From Bacteroidota bacterium (GTDB lineage Bacteria > Bacteroidota > Bacteroidia > Chitinophagales > Chitinophagaceae), in NCBI GenBank assembly GCA_018268015.1, contig JAFDXJ010000036.1, positions 62,001-126,000 of the forward strand: a DNA stretch of 64,000 nt, written 5' to 3'. The notes under the pieces were generated by a model, which saw only the letters and a list, made by a program, of their open reading frames with translations, had not been told where the DNA came from and did no database searches. A program made the position numbers and the translations under genes. Shown here piece after piece: positions 36,901 to 45,290 of the stretch (the stretch's first letter is position 1; each line of letters begins with the position of its first letter).

Positions 36901-38706
36901 ATGATTCACTTTGATATCCCTAAGCAAAAATCATCCATCATCAAAGTTCTTGGTGTGGGTGGCGGAGGAAGCAATGCCGTAAATTATATGTTTGCAGAAG
37001 ACATAGAAGGTGTTGATTTTATAATCTGCAATACCGACTCAAAGGCGCTTGACCAAAGTAAAGTACCCAATAAAATTCAACTTGGCCCACATCTTACACA
37101 GGGACTTGGAGCCGGCGCTAATCCGGAAGTTGGCAAACAAGCTACGGAAGAATCTCTGGAAGAAATTAAATGCATCCTGGAAGTGAATACCAAGATGGCT
37201 TTCATTTGTGCCGGAATGGGTGGAGGTACCGGAACCGGTGGAGCACCCATTATTGCAAAAATCTGCAGAGAACTTGGTATTCTTACCGTAGCCATCGTTA
37301 CCACACCATTTGGTTTTGAAGGCCCCCGCAGAATGGCGCAGGCAGAAGCCGGTATCAAAGATTTAGAACCTTATGTAGATACGCTTCTTGTGATCAGCAA
37401 TGATAAACTACGTATTCAATATGGCAACCTGAAAATGAAGGATGCCTTTGGAAAAGCAGATAATGTACTGGCTACTGCAGCTAAATGCATTACAGATATT
37501 ATCAATAGCCGGGGCCATATCATCGTTGACTTTGCAGATGTTTGCACAGTAATGAAAAATGGTGGCGTGGCCATTCTCGGAAGCGCAGCAGTAGAAGGTG
37601 AAGACAGAGCACAACGCGCCATTGAAGAAGCCCTCAATTCGCCATTACTGAATGACAGTGATATCCGAGGTGCAAAATGGATTCTTATAAATATAAATAG
37701 CGCAGAAGGTGAGCATGAATGCACCATGGATGAAGTGGAAATCATTAATAATCACTTAAGGTTACAAGCCGGAGAAAATACGGATGTAATTGTAGGTATG
37801 GGCTATGACGCTGCACTGGAAGCAAAGGTAGGCATAACCCTTGTGGCTACCGGGTTTGAGCATAAAGATCCGTTTTCTAAAGTACCCAATATTGAAGTCA
37901 TTGAAAAACCTGTAGAGAAGATCGTGATGACCTTAGGTGTTGAAAATGAAGAGAAAAAAATTTATGACCTTCATGTAAAAAAGGATGAAGCCATCATAGA
38001 TCAGGATATTTATGCACCCAGCATCTCTGAAAATGAAATAAAAGAACCCATTGAGAAATTACATAAAGTTGAAAAAACGGTACAGCCTGTTTTATTTGAA
38101 TTATTACATGATGATGAAGAGAAAGAAATAAATCATGTAGAGCAGGTTTCTGAATCTGTTCCGGTAGAACGCAAGCCAATCAAGGATGAGCCGGTTACAA
38201 TCCCTTTAAATATTTTCTCCAGGCCAAAACACATTTATGCGAATATGCCTGAAGAAAAAAAAGGGAAAACAATTGATGAAAACCAGGAAATAAAACCTGA
38301 ACAGGAAGCCAAAGTATCAGCTCCCGAAGACCCGGAAGAAGAATTGCAAATGGAATTAATCATTAAAGAAGAAGTGGTAGAGCAATCGGGGCCTGTATTG
38401 GAAAAAGAAAATATACCTGTTGCTGAAAATGAAAACCTGCCCGTAAATGAAGAGGAAGATCAGAAAAAAAGAGCAGCTGAAAGAATCCATAAACTGCGCA
38501 ATCTTTCATTTAATATGAACTCAAAAGAAGCTTCCGGAGATTTTGAAACCGTACCGGCTTATGTTCGCAGAAATATGGAATTGTTTGGGAATACACTCAC
38601 TTCAGTAGAACAATTTTACAGTAAATATACTGTAAAAAAAGATGAAAAAGATGAAGTGCATATTTCCAGTATCAATACATTTCTTGACGGGAAAAAGCCT
38701 GATTAA
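36901..38706 (+). CDS. ftsZ: Cell division protein FtsZ
   Basis: Tubulin-like GTPase that forms the cytokinetic ring. The GTPase domain (about 1-325) has VLGVGGGGSNAVNYM, the tubulin signature GGGTGTG (107-113), TPFGFEGPRRM and NVDFADVCTVMKNGG-like sequence. Then comes an unusually long, acidic, Glu/Lys-rich linker (about 325-545). The C-terminal region has VPAYVRRN (551-558), probably the binding peptide seen in this phylum, followed by a further 43 residues. Total 601 residues against about 380 in E. coli. Last gene of the cluster; terminator 25 bp downstream. Confidence 0.96.
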   Translation: MIHFDIPKQKSSIIKVLGVGGGGSNAVNYMFAEDIEGVDFIICNTDSKALDQSKVPNKIQLGPHLTQGLGAGANPEVGKQATEESLEEIKCILEVNTKMAFICAGMGGGTGTGGAPIIAKICRELGILTVAIVTTPFGFEGPRRMAQAEAGIKDLEPYVDTLLVISNDKLRIQYGNLKMKDAFGKADNVLATAAKCITDIINSRGHIIVDFADVCTVMKNGGVAILGSAAVEGEDRAQRAIEEALNSPLLNDSDIRGAKWILININSAEGEHECTMDEVEIINNHLRLQAGENTDVIVGMGYDAALEAKVGITLVATGFEHKDPFSKVPNIEVIEKPVEKIVMTLGVENEEKKIYDLHVKKDEAIIDQDIYAPSISENEIKEPIEKLHKVEKTVQPVLFELLHDDEEKEINHVEQVSESVPVERKPIKDEPVTIPLNIFSRPKHIYANMPEEKKGKTIDENQEIKPEQEAKVSAPEDPEEELQMELIIKEEVVEQSGPVLEKENIPVAENENLPVNEEEDQKKRAAERIHKLRNLSFNMNSKEASGDFETVPAYVRRNMELFGNTLTSVEQFYSKYTVKKDEKDEVHISSINTFLDGKKPD

Positions 38707-38731
38707 TTTTACCCGGATTTTGTTGTGTGTG

Positions 38732-38761
38732 TCCCTCCTTCATAAAGGAGGGATTTTTTTT
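38732..38761. terminator. Strong terminator after ftsZ, likely bidirectional
   Basis: TCCCTCCTT (38732-38740) and AAGGAGGGA (38745-38753) form a perfect 9-bp stem with a CATA loop and an eight-T run. Its right edge adjoins the 3' end of the convergent TSUP gene (38763), so it may also serve that gene, although the opposite-strand T tract is poor. Confidence 0.85.
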
Positions 38762-38762
38762 A

Positions 38763-39554
38763 TCATAAAAATATCTCCCGGATGATAATGTAGATAGCCA
38801 TAGCTAATACAAACCAGCCAAAGCTTTTCTTAAGAGATGCTGCGGATACTTTATCCGAAAATGCAATACCTACTAATACACCTACAATGGCTATACCTGT
38901 AATCGTCAGCAATAACTGCCAATTCACTTCAATGGAATGGAGGCTGAAAATAAATCCGGAAAGAGAATTAATAGCAATAATCACCAATGAAGTACCAACG
39001 GCTTTTTTCATGGGAATCTTCATCAATAAAACTAATGCAGGAATAATTAGAAATCCTCCACCTGCGCCCAACAAACCGGTAACAATACCTACAAAAAAAC
39101 CCTGCATGATCAGCCGAAATAAATAATTGGTTTTTTTTTCGCCTGCGATTTCTTCTATTTTATTTTGATGAATCATACGTGCCGCTGATACGATCATAAG
39201 CAATGCAAAAACGAGCATCAGAAATGTTCCCTTTTGTAATTCAAAACTTCCTATAGTGAAAAGAGTGTCCGGGATGATGGGCAATAAATATTTACGAGTC
39301 AATAAAACAGTGATAATAGATGGTATGCCAAACATCCATACGGCCTGGAAGTCAATTAATTTTTTAGGATAAAAACGAAGCCCGCCAGCAAGGCTGGTAC
39401 TCCCAACAATAAACAAAGAATATGCAGTGGATAAAACCGGATCAAGATGAAACAGGTAAACTAATACCGGAACAGTAAGTATAGAACCACCACCACCTAT
39501 CAGGCCCAGTGAAAAGCCAATCAGGATAGAAGCTATATAACCAATTGCAATCAT
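38763..39554 (-). CDS. TSUP (TauE/SafE) family membrane transporter
   Basis: Inner-membrane protein of the sulfite/organosulfur exporter family. The 263 residues form two repeats of about four transmembrane helices; each half has the family pattern: ILIGFSLGLIGGGGSILTVPVLVYL (about 9-33) and FVGIVTGLLGAGGGFLIIPALVLLMKIPMKKAVGTSLVIIAINSLSGF (about 153-200). Length is standard. Substrate is unknown: members move sulfite, sulfoacetate, taurine products or other anions. The gene stands alone between ftsZ and the two-component genes. Confidence 0.9.
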   Translation of the reverse strand: MIAIGYIASILIGFSLGLIGGGGSILTVPVLVYLFHLDPVLSTAYSLFIVGSTSLAGGLRFYPKKLIDFQAVWMFGIPSIITVLLTRKYLLPIIPDTLFTIGSFELQKGTFLMLVFALLMIVSAARMIHQNKIEEIAGEKKTNYLFRLIMQGFFVGIVTGLLGAGGGFLIIPALVLLMKIPMKKAVGTSLVIIAINSLSGFIFSLHSIEVNWQLLLTITGIAIVGVLVGIAFSDKVSAASLKKSFGWFVLAMAIYIIIREIFL

Positions 39555-39620
39555 TGAACGATTTCTCGCAAAGATGATATTTATTTCTATTCCATGAGGA
39601 ATTAATAACCCGCTAAAAAT

Positions 39621-39986
39621 CTATGAATCAATTTGGAATGCCTGCTTCAACTGTTCAATACATTCGTTTAATACACTTTCAATATTCTTCAGTTGTGCAA
39701 TAACCTTTCCTTCATCTACTTCCCCGGAACTTGCTTCTTCTAAATAATCTATAGCCGGGCCCAGGCCGGGTATTCCGAAGAGTTTAATATTGGATTTCAT
39801 TTTATGAATAATAAAAGAAATTCCCGGCCAATTTTTTATTTGTATATCCTGATTAATCTTTGCTAAGTTCTCACTCGTTTGTTTGATAAATAATACAACG
39901 ATGCTGTGCAAAAACACTTCATCGTTTCCTGTTTGTTGCCTAAGACATTCCAGATCATATAAGGCATTTTGCTTGGACACAATCAA
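39621..39986 (-). CDS. HPt (histidine phosphotransfer) domain protein
   Basis: A 121-residue protein made of one four-helix HPt domain. The phosphorylated residue is predicted as His61 in IIHKMKSNIKLFG, matching the HxxKG[SA]xxxxG pattern with Ser in place of Gly-Ser. It begins 2 bp after the stop of the sigma-54-type regulator gene on the same strand, so the two form an operon. HPt proteins relay phosphate between a hybrid kinase and a response regulator; no hybrid kinase is in this window. Confidence 0.85.
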   Translation of the reverse strand: MIVSKQNALYDLECLRQQTGNDEVFLHSIVVLFIKQTSENLAKINQDIQIKNWPGISFIIHKMKSNIKLFGIPGLGPAIDYLEEASSGEVDEGKVIAQLKNIESVLNECIEQLKQAFQIDS

Positions 39987-39988
39987 AA

Positions 39989-41353
39989 TTATTTTGATAA
40001 AATTTCTTTTCGTTTCCGTTGAATGATCCGGTAAACCGTTGTTTTGCCAATACCAAGCTTATGAGCAACCGTCATAACATCATGGTCATAGACCTGCAGG
40101 TAGTGTTCTACCAGTTTTTCATTATATTCTTTTAACGTGTAATGGCCTAACCCGGTATATACGGAATGAGCATCTTCTTGTAATTGTATAAAAGCGGGTT
40201 CTATTTCATCCTTTTCTGTAAGCACACAAGCCAGTTCGATAATAGATTTCAACTCACGGATATTTCCGGGGAAATGATATTTCAATAATTTCTTTTTGGC
40301 TTCTACACCCAGGTGTTTTTTATGAATTCCATTTTCTTTACAAAAAGTTTCTATAAAGAAATTGGCCAGCAAAATAATATCACTGCTACGTTCACGCAAT
40401 GGAGGCAAATAAATATTTAATCCCAATAGCCTGTAGTATAAATCTTCCCGGAATTTTCCTTTTTTTACTTCCATCAATAAATTGCGATGTGTGGCAACGA
40501 TGATCCGTACATTGATTTTGATCACCTCATTTCCTCCTACCCGGGTTAGTTCTTTTTCCTGTAATGCACGCAATAATTTTGCCTGCATATTTAAATTCAT
40601 GTCTCCAATTTCATCCAAGAATAAAGTGCCGTTTTGCGCTTCTTCCATTTTACCTAAACGCCTGGATGCGGCACCGGTGAATGCACCCTTTTCATGCCCA
40701 AACAACTCACTTTCCAAAAGATCATGTGGAATAGCTGCAACGTTAATAGCTATAAATGGATGATCTTTCTGAGCTGATAAATTATGCAAAGATTTTGCAA
40801 CAAGATCTTTACCTGTACCTGTTTCACCGGTAATAGAAGTGGTAATGTTTACCTGCGCCGCTTTCTGCATTAAATCCAGCACTTTTTTTAACCCTTCACT
40901 TTGTCCAATAAGTGTGTGTTGCAGATTCAATTTCTTTTCTACTTCATTTTTCAAAGAGGCCACCTCTTTTTTCAACAAGATATTTTCTTTTAAATTCTGG
41001 ATGGATACCCATAATCGTTGTTGCACATCCTCATCTTTGATAATATAGTCATGGACTCCTTTTTTAAACAAATTGATGGCCGTTTTAATATCTTCTTTAA
41101 CAGAAATAAAGATCACTTTCGATTGCGGGCTTACTTGCAAAATTTTATCCAGAACAAGCTCACCTGTAGCATCCGGTAAATTATAGTCCAGTGTTATAAT
41201 TTCCGGCTGCTCAGTTAAATCTTTGTAAAATGATGCTGCATTCTCATAAGACTTCACCTGGTAATCAGGATTTAAAGAGAGAAAATGTACCAATAATGAT
41301 CGGTATATGGGATCATCTTCTACTACAAAAATCTTGATGGGAATCTTTTTCAT
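39989..41353 (-). CDS. Sigma-54-dependent response regulator (NtrC/AtoC type)
   Basis: A 454-residue transcription activator: receiver domain (1-125) with VVEDDP and phosphoacceptor Asp56 in TLDYNLPD; a coiled linker (about 130-150); AAA+ domain (about 155-390) with Walker A GETGTGKDL, GAFTGA loop (HEKGAFTGAASRRLG) that contacts sigma-54, and LFLDEIGDM Walker B; and a C-terminal Fis-type helix-turn-helix (about 415-450, VAHKLGIGKTTVYRIIQRKRKE). ATG 41353 was chosen: it begins MKKIPIKIFVVEDDP, and the frame extends 15 codons further without homology. HPt gene follows 2 bp downstream. Confidence 0.94.
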   Translation of the reverse strand: MKKIPIKIFVVEDDPIYRSLLVHFLSLNPDYQVKSYENAASFYKDLTEQPEIITLDYNLPDATGELVLDKILQVSPQSKVIFISVKEDIKTAINLFKKGVHDYIIKDEDVQQRLWVSIQNLKENILLKKEVASLKNEVEKKLNLQHTLIGQSEGLKKVLDLMQKAAQVNITTSITGETGTGKDLVAKSLHNLSAQKDHPFIAINVAAIPHDLLESELFGHEKGAFTGAASRRLGKMEEAQNGTLFLDEIGDMNLNMQAKLLRALQEKELTRVGGNEVIKINVRIIVATHRNLLMEVKKGKFREDLYYRLLGLNIYLPPLRERSSDIILLANFFIETFCKENGIHKKHLGVEAKKKLLKYHFPGNIRELKSIIELACVLTEKDEIEPAFIQLQEDAHSVYTGLGHYTLKEYNEKLVEHYLQVYDHDVMTVAHKLGIGKTTVYRIIQRKRKEILSK

Positions 41354-41463
41354 TACTTCGTAAATAACAAATTTTGTTTCAAATGGACAAACATTCAACG
41401 TTTAATTTAAAAATAAATCAGGCACGATCACCACGAAAATGAACCGTTGCTACTTTTTTATCT

Positions 41464-41492
41464 TTTGAATCTGGCACATTGTTTTACTTTTG
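41464..41492 (+). promoter_or_regulatory. Consensus promoter for gatC
   Basis: TTTG at 41464-41467, 17-bp spacer, TACTTTTG at 41485-41492: a full match to the Bacteroidota TTTG/TAnnTTTG pattern. The -7 box ends only 5 bp before the gatC ATG at 41498, so transcription should start at or within a few bases of the start codon. Confidence 0.78.
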
Positions 41493-41497
41493 CAATC

Positions 41498-41803
41498 ATG
41501 GAAGTAAATGAGGCTTTAGTGGAAAAATTATCCAGATTATCCGCATTGAGTTTTACAAAAGAAGAAAAAATGCATATTCAGGATGATTTACAAAAGATGA
41601 TCCTTTTCGTGGAAAAGTTAAACGAATTAAATACCGATGGCGTTGAGCCACAGCTCCATATCACGGATGCCGAAAATGTATTCAGGGATGATATCGCCGG
41701 CAAAATGATTTCTAATGAAGCCGCCCTGGAAAATGCACCGAATCCTATGCCCCCTTATTTCACAGCTACAAAAGCTATACAAAAACCTGTACCTGAAAAT
41801 TGA
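41498..41803 (+). CDS. gatC: Asp-tRNA(Asn)/Glu-tRNA(Gln) amidotransferase subunit C
   Basis: Small subunit of the GatCAB complex that converts Glu-tRNA(Gln) or Asp-tRNA(Asn) to the amidated forms. The 101 residues show [37 protein letters not shown] (helical first half), [20 protein letters not shown] and the C-terminal [18 protein letters not shown] (the loop that wraps GatA). ATG 41498 fits the conserved start; the frame extends 17 codons further but through the promoter. gatA and gatB are not in this window. The downstream ATPase gene lies 8 bp away. Confidence 0.93.
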   Translation: MEVNEALVEKLSRLSALSFTKEEKMHIQDDLQKMILFVEKLNELNTDGVEPQLHITDAENVFRDDIAGKMISNEAALENAPNPMPPYFTATKAIQKPVPEN

Positions 41804-41811
41804 TCAATACT

Positions 41812-42513
41812 ATGGAGCCTATCATACAACTTAAAAATATTATCAAGAAATATCATATGGGGGATAATTCCCTAACCGTATTAAAATCCATTTCACTGGA
41901 TATCATGAAAAATGAATATGTGGCACTTATGGGCCCAAGCGGAAGTGGCAAAAGCACACTCATGAATATCCTGGGCTGCCTTGACACACCCACTTCCGGA
42001 GAATATTTTCTCAACCAACAGGATGTAAGTAAGATGTCTGATGATGACCTTGCCGATGTGCGAAACCTGGAAATAGGTTTTGTATTCCAGCAATTTAATT
42101 TACTGCCACGATTAACCGCCGCGGAGAATGTAGCATTACCTCTGATTTATGCGGGTATTTCCAAAAAAGAAAGGACAGACCGTGCTATGGAAGCGCTCAA
42201 AAAAGTAGGCCTTTCCGAAAGAAGCCATCACAAACCTAATGAAATGAGTGGCGGTCAAATCCAGCGTGTAGCCATAGCCCGGGCATTAATCAATAACCCT
42301 TCCATCTTATTAGCGGATGAACCTACCGGAAACCTGGATAGTAAAACCGGCGACGAAGTGATGGAAATTTTTGGAAAAATTCAAAGTAGTGGCAACACGG
42401 TTGTCCTGGTAACGCATGAAGAAGAAATTGCAGCTTTTGCAAAACGTATTGTTCGCCTGCGGGATGGGGTTATTGAATCAGACACTTTCAAAGAAGGAGC
42501 CGTGATGGTGTAA
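41812..42513 (+). CDS. ABC transporter ATPase, LolD/MacB type
   Basis: A 233-residue nucleotide-binding subunit of the MacB/LolD/FtsE type, serving FtsX-like permeases that act mechanically across the periplasm. Motifs are intact: Walker [11 protein letters not shown]-loop [14 protein letters not shown], signature [15 protein letters not shown], Walker [17 protein letters not shown] and H-loop VTHEEEIA. Start: the ATG at 41812 ([10 protein letters not shown]); a TTG at 41800 overlapping the gatC stop is also possible. The gene is in an operon with gatC; no permease gene adjoins it, so its partner must be encoded elsewhere. Confidence 0.9.
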   Translation: MEPIIQLKNIIKKYHMGDNSLTVLKSISLDIMKNEYVALMGPSGSGKSTLMNILGCLDTPTSGEYFLNQQDVSKMSDDDLADVRNLEIGFVFQQFNLLPRLTAAENVALPLIYAGISKKERTDRAMEALKKVGLSERSHHKPNEMSGGQIQRVAIARALINNPSILLADEPTGNLDSKTGDEVMEIFGKIQSSGNTVVLVTHEEEIAAFAKRIVRLRDGVIESDTFKEGAVMV

Positions 42514-42595
42514 TAGACCTCGACACTTTTTATATCAAACACCGGCAGCCTCTATTCAGGTATTTTGTTTAATTTCAATTATTTCAAAATCTTTC

Positions 42596-43195
42596 ATGCG
42601 GGGCTATTTCATTTTCCTGGCATCTCTCTTTACCTTTTATAGTTGTTCATCTTATCAACACACATTGATGGATACTAAGGATCAGCCATTAATAGCTGCA
42701 GGATTTATTAAATATTCCATCCCTGCCGGAAAGCAAAAACCCATTCCCAATCCATTTGTATTTTTTGATAAAAGTAAATTGAAATTCATCGTCCATTTCG
42801 ACAGTAGTGCAATCTATCAAAACCAGGTTAAAAGAGATCGCCGGGATATCAATAAATTAATGGGGTTCTCAGATCATTTTTCGCTGCATCACAGGTATAG
42901 TGCACGTTTTGGCTGGCGATGGCTCAATGATAGTTTACAATTAACCGCCTATTGTTATAATAAAGGTATTCGTTCATTCAAAGAAATTTGCAACATTCCT
43001 CTATATAGCTTTGATACCTGTGAAATTAAAATATCGGGAAACCAATATATTTTTTCCGTAAATGATCAATCCATTTCTATGCCACGTACAGCTGGTGGTA
43101 AGAATGCCGTTGGGTATAAACTATTTCCTTTTTTTGGCGGTAATGAATCAGCGCCTCATGATATACATATTTATATTAAAGAGCTCAAAGATTAA
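42596..43195 (+). CDS. Hypothetical lipoprotein
   Basis: Unrecognised 199-residue protein with a lipoprotein signal peptide: MRGYFIFLASLFTFYSC, lipidation expected at the Cys in YSC (about residue 17). The mature part is polar with aromatic stretches (FVFFDKSKLKFIVHFDSSAIY, GWRWLNDSLQLTAYCYNKGIR) and ends DIHIYIKELKD, suggesting a beta-rich periplasmic or surface fold. No known domain is evident. It sits between the ABC ATPase and a GH3 enzyme on the same strand with 82 bp and 116 bp spacers, so an operon is uncertain. Confidence 0.75.
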   Translation: MRGYFIFLASLFTFYSCSSYQHTLMDTKDQPLIAAGFIKYSIPAGKQKPIPNPFVFFDKSKLKFIVHFDSSAIYQNQVKRDRRDINKLMGFSDHFSLHHRYSARFGWRWLNDSLQLTAYCYNKGIRSFKEICNIPLYSFDTCEIKISGNQYIFSVNDQSISMPRTAGGKNAVGYKLFPFFGGNESAPHDIHIYIKELKD

Positions 43196-43311
43196 TCTAT
43201 AAAACAGGTCATACACAGAATTATTCCTTTTGAAACCATCTTTTCTCCATTCCATGCGATCAGCAAGAGCCGTTTATTTTTAAAATATTTACATTGCAGA
43301 AAAATAATCCT

Positions 43312-45015
43312 ATGCACCGCATATTGTGCTTATTCCTTTTTACAAGCCTTCTCTTTTCTTGCAGTGAAATTTCACAAACTCAAAACCCTTCACCGGCAAA
43401 TGTCTGGGCAGATAGCGTTTACCAATCCCTGACACCGGCCCAACGTGTGGCCCAATTATTTGTTTTAAGGTTATCAGAGAAAAAAGGCGATAGCATTATT
43501 TTCCATACTGAAGAGGTGAAACGATTTATTCAGCAGTATAATATTGGCGCCGTATGCCTTTTCCAGGGAGGCCCGGAACAACAGGCTTCCCTCATCAATG
43601 AATTCCAGGCCATGGCCAAAACGCCCATCCTGTTTTGTATTGATGCAGAGACAGGAGTTGGCATGAGAATGCCGGATAGCATCATGAAATTCCCGGATCA
43701 ACTCACCCTTGGCGCTATTGATGATACCTCACTCATTTACAAAATCGGGAATGCCATTGGAGCACAATGTAAGAGAATGGGTATACAGGTAAATTATGCT
43801 CCGGTCGTAGATATCAATAATAATCCTGCGAACCCGGTTATCAATGTGCGTTCATTTGGTGAGGACAAAAAGAAAGTAGCGCTCTATGGCGTGTATATGA
43901 TGAAAGGCATGCAGGATGAGGGCATACTTGCTTGTGCCAAACATTTCCCCGGCCATGGTGATGTATCTGTTGATTCACATAAAGATCTGCCAGTCATTGA
44001 GAAATCTATGGCTCAGCTTGATTCTCTGGAACTATACCCTTTTAAAGAAATGATCAAAGCGGGTGTGGGCAGTGTAATGGTGGCGCATTTAAGTATCCCT
44101 GCAATAGATACGACCACTCATTTGCCTACTTCATTATCCTTTAATAATGTTACGGATTTGCTGCGTCATCAATTGGGATTTAAAGGCATAACCTTTACCG
44201 ATGCACTCGATATGCAAGGTGTTGCAAAATATTTTCCAGGAGCTGAAGGTGCAGTAAAATCTATACTTGCCGGGAATGATATGCTTTGCCTTCCTCAGGA
44301 TGTGCCGGAAAGTATTGATGGCATCCTGGCCGCCATGAAAAAGGGACAAATCGATGAAAAAGATCTTGCATCTCGTGTAAAAAAAGTATTAGCGGCAAAG
44401 TATCAATTAGGTCTTGCAAGTTGGCAGCCTGTTCCTTTGCACAACTTATCCATTGATCTAAATAAAAATGTAGCAGAATTGCGAAAAGCCGCTGCAGAAA
44501 AATCACTGACCGTTTTAAGATGGGAAAACCGGAAAATATTTCCACTAAACCATTCATTAAAAATCGCCTATATCGCATTAGGCGATTCTGTAGAAAATAC
44601 TTTAGGTCACCTACTGAAAGATAGTTTACATGCAAGAACTTTTTATTTTAATTATACAAAGGATAGTATTCAAGCTCTGAAACTTATTCAAACAATAAAA
44701 GGAAATTACGATTTGGTGATTATGGGTTTTCATGGCTATGCAAAATATCCTGCAAACAATTTTGGCATTTCCAAACCTGCTTTAATGATTGCAAAAGCGC
44801 TTCAAGAGCAGGTTTCCATACCATCGCTGACCATGTTTTTTGGAAATCCTTATGCCATCAGCCAATTGTGCCAGGCAAAAAACCTGGTTGCCTGTTATGA
44901 AGACGATGCGCTCTTCCAGTCTGCGGCTTATTCCTGGCTTACAGGAAAATTTATGGCTACAGGAAAATTACCCGTAACGGTTTGCCCGGAATTTCATTTT
45001 GGCTTTGGATTATAA
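43312..45015 (+). CDS. Beta-N-acetylhexosaminidase, glycoside hydrolase family 3
   Basis: Predicted exo-enzyme releasing N-acetylhexosamine, possibly in peptidoglycan turnover. The 567-residue lipoprotein (lipobox LLFSC, Cys about 17) has a NagZ-like GH3 barrel: QLFVLRL, CLFQGGPE, PILFCIDAETGVGMRMPDS, the family hallmark KHFPGHGDVSVDSHKDLP with the Asp-His catalytic pair, and GITFTDALDMQGVAKYF containing the nucleophile Asp. A further C-terminal domain (about 385-567) resembles the second domain of larger GH3 enzymes. ATG 43312 was preferred to the in-frame ATG 18 bp upstream because it gives a clean signal peptide. Extracytoplasmic location differs from E. coli NagZ. Confidence 0.88.
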   Translation: MHRILCLFLFTSLLFSCSEISQTQNPSPANVWADSVYQSLTPAQRVAQLFVLRLSEKKGDSIIFHTEEVKRFIQQYNIGAVCLFQGGPEQQASLINEFQAMAKTPILFCIDAETGVGMRMPDSIMKFPDQLTLGAIDDTSLIYKIGNAIGAQCKRMGIQVNYAPVVDINNNPANPVINVRSFGEDKKKVALYGVYMMKGMQDEGILACAKHFPGHGDVSVDSHKDLPVIEKSMAQLDSLELYPFKEMIKAGVGSVMVAHLSIPAIDTTTHLPTSLSFNNVTDLLRHQLGFKGITFTDALDMQGVAKYFPGAEGAVKSILAGNDMLCLPQDVPESIDGILAAMKKGQIDEKDLASRVKKVLAAKYQLGLASWQPVPLHNLSIDLNKNVAELRKAAAEKSLTVLRWENRKIFPLNHSLKIAYIALGDSVENTLGHLLKDSLHARTFYFNYTKDSIQALKLIQTIKGNYDLVIMGFHGYAKYPANNFGISKPALMIAKALQEQVSIPSLTMFFGNPYAISQLCQAKNLVACYEDDALFQSAAYSWLTGKFMATGKLPVTVCPEFHFGFGL

Positions 45016-45290
45016 ATGTTCAAAATTTTGAAAAAATATTATTTTCCCATTTTCTCATAAATCCATTTTGTTTCAAAAGAATGGATATAGTTGAATCTTA
45101 TCCCGGGAAAATATGGCCTGCAAAGTGCATCCGTATATTCAAAGCAGAAAGTTCCTCTGACTATAGTTATGAGGCTAAAATGATTTTTATTAGAATCCGG
45201 CAATAAAAATTAGTGTTAAAGAGCCCCCGGTTAATGTTCCAATCTTCATATTTCTCCCCTATTTTTACAACTTCATAAAAAAAATGAATT

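Noticed and set aside
44982-45206. 74-codon open frame overlapping the end of the GH3 gene
   Set aside because: Its first codons lie in another frame of the GH3 gene and the rest has no domain or supporting signal.
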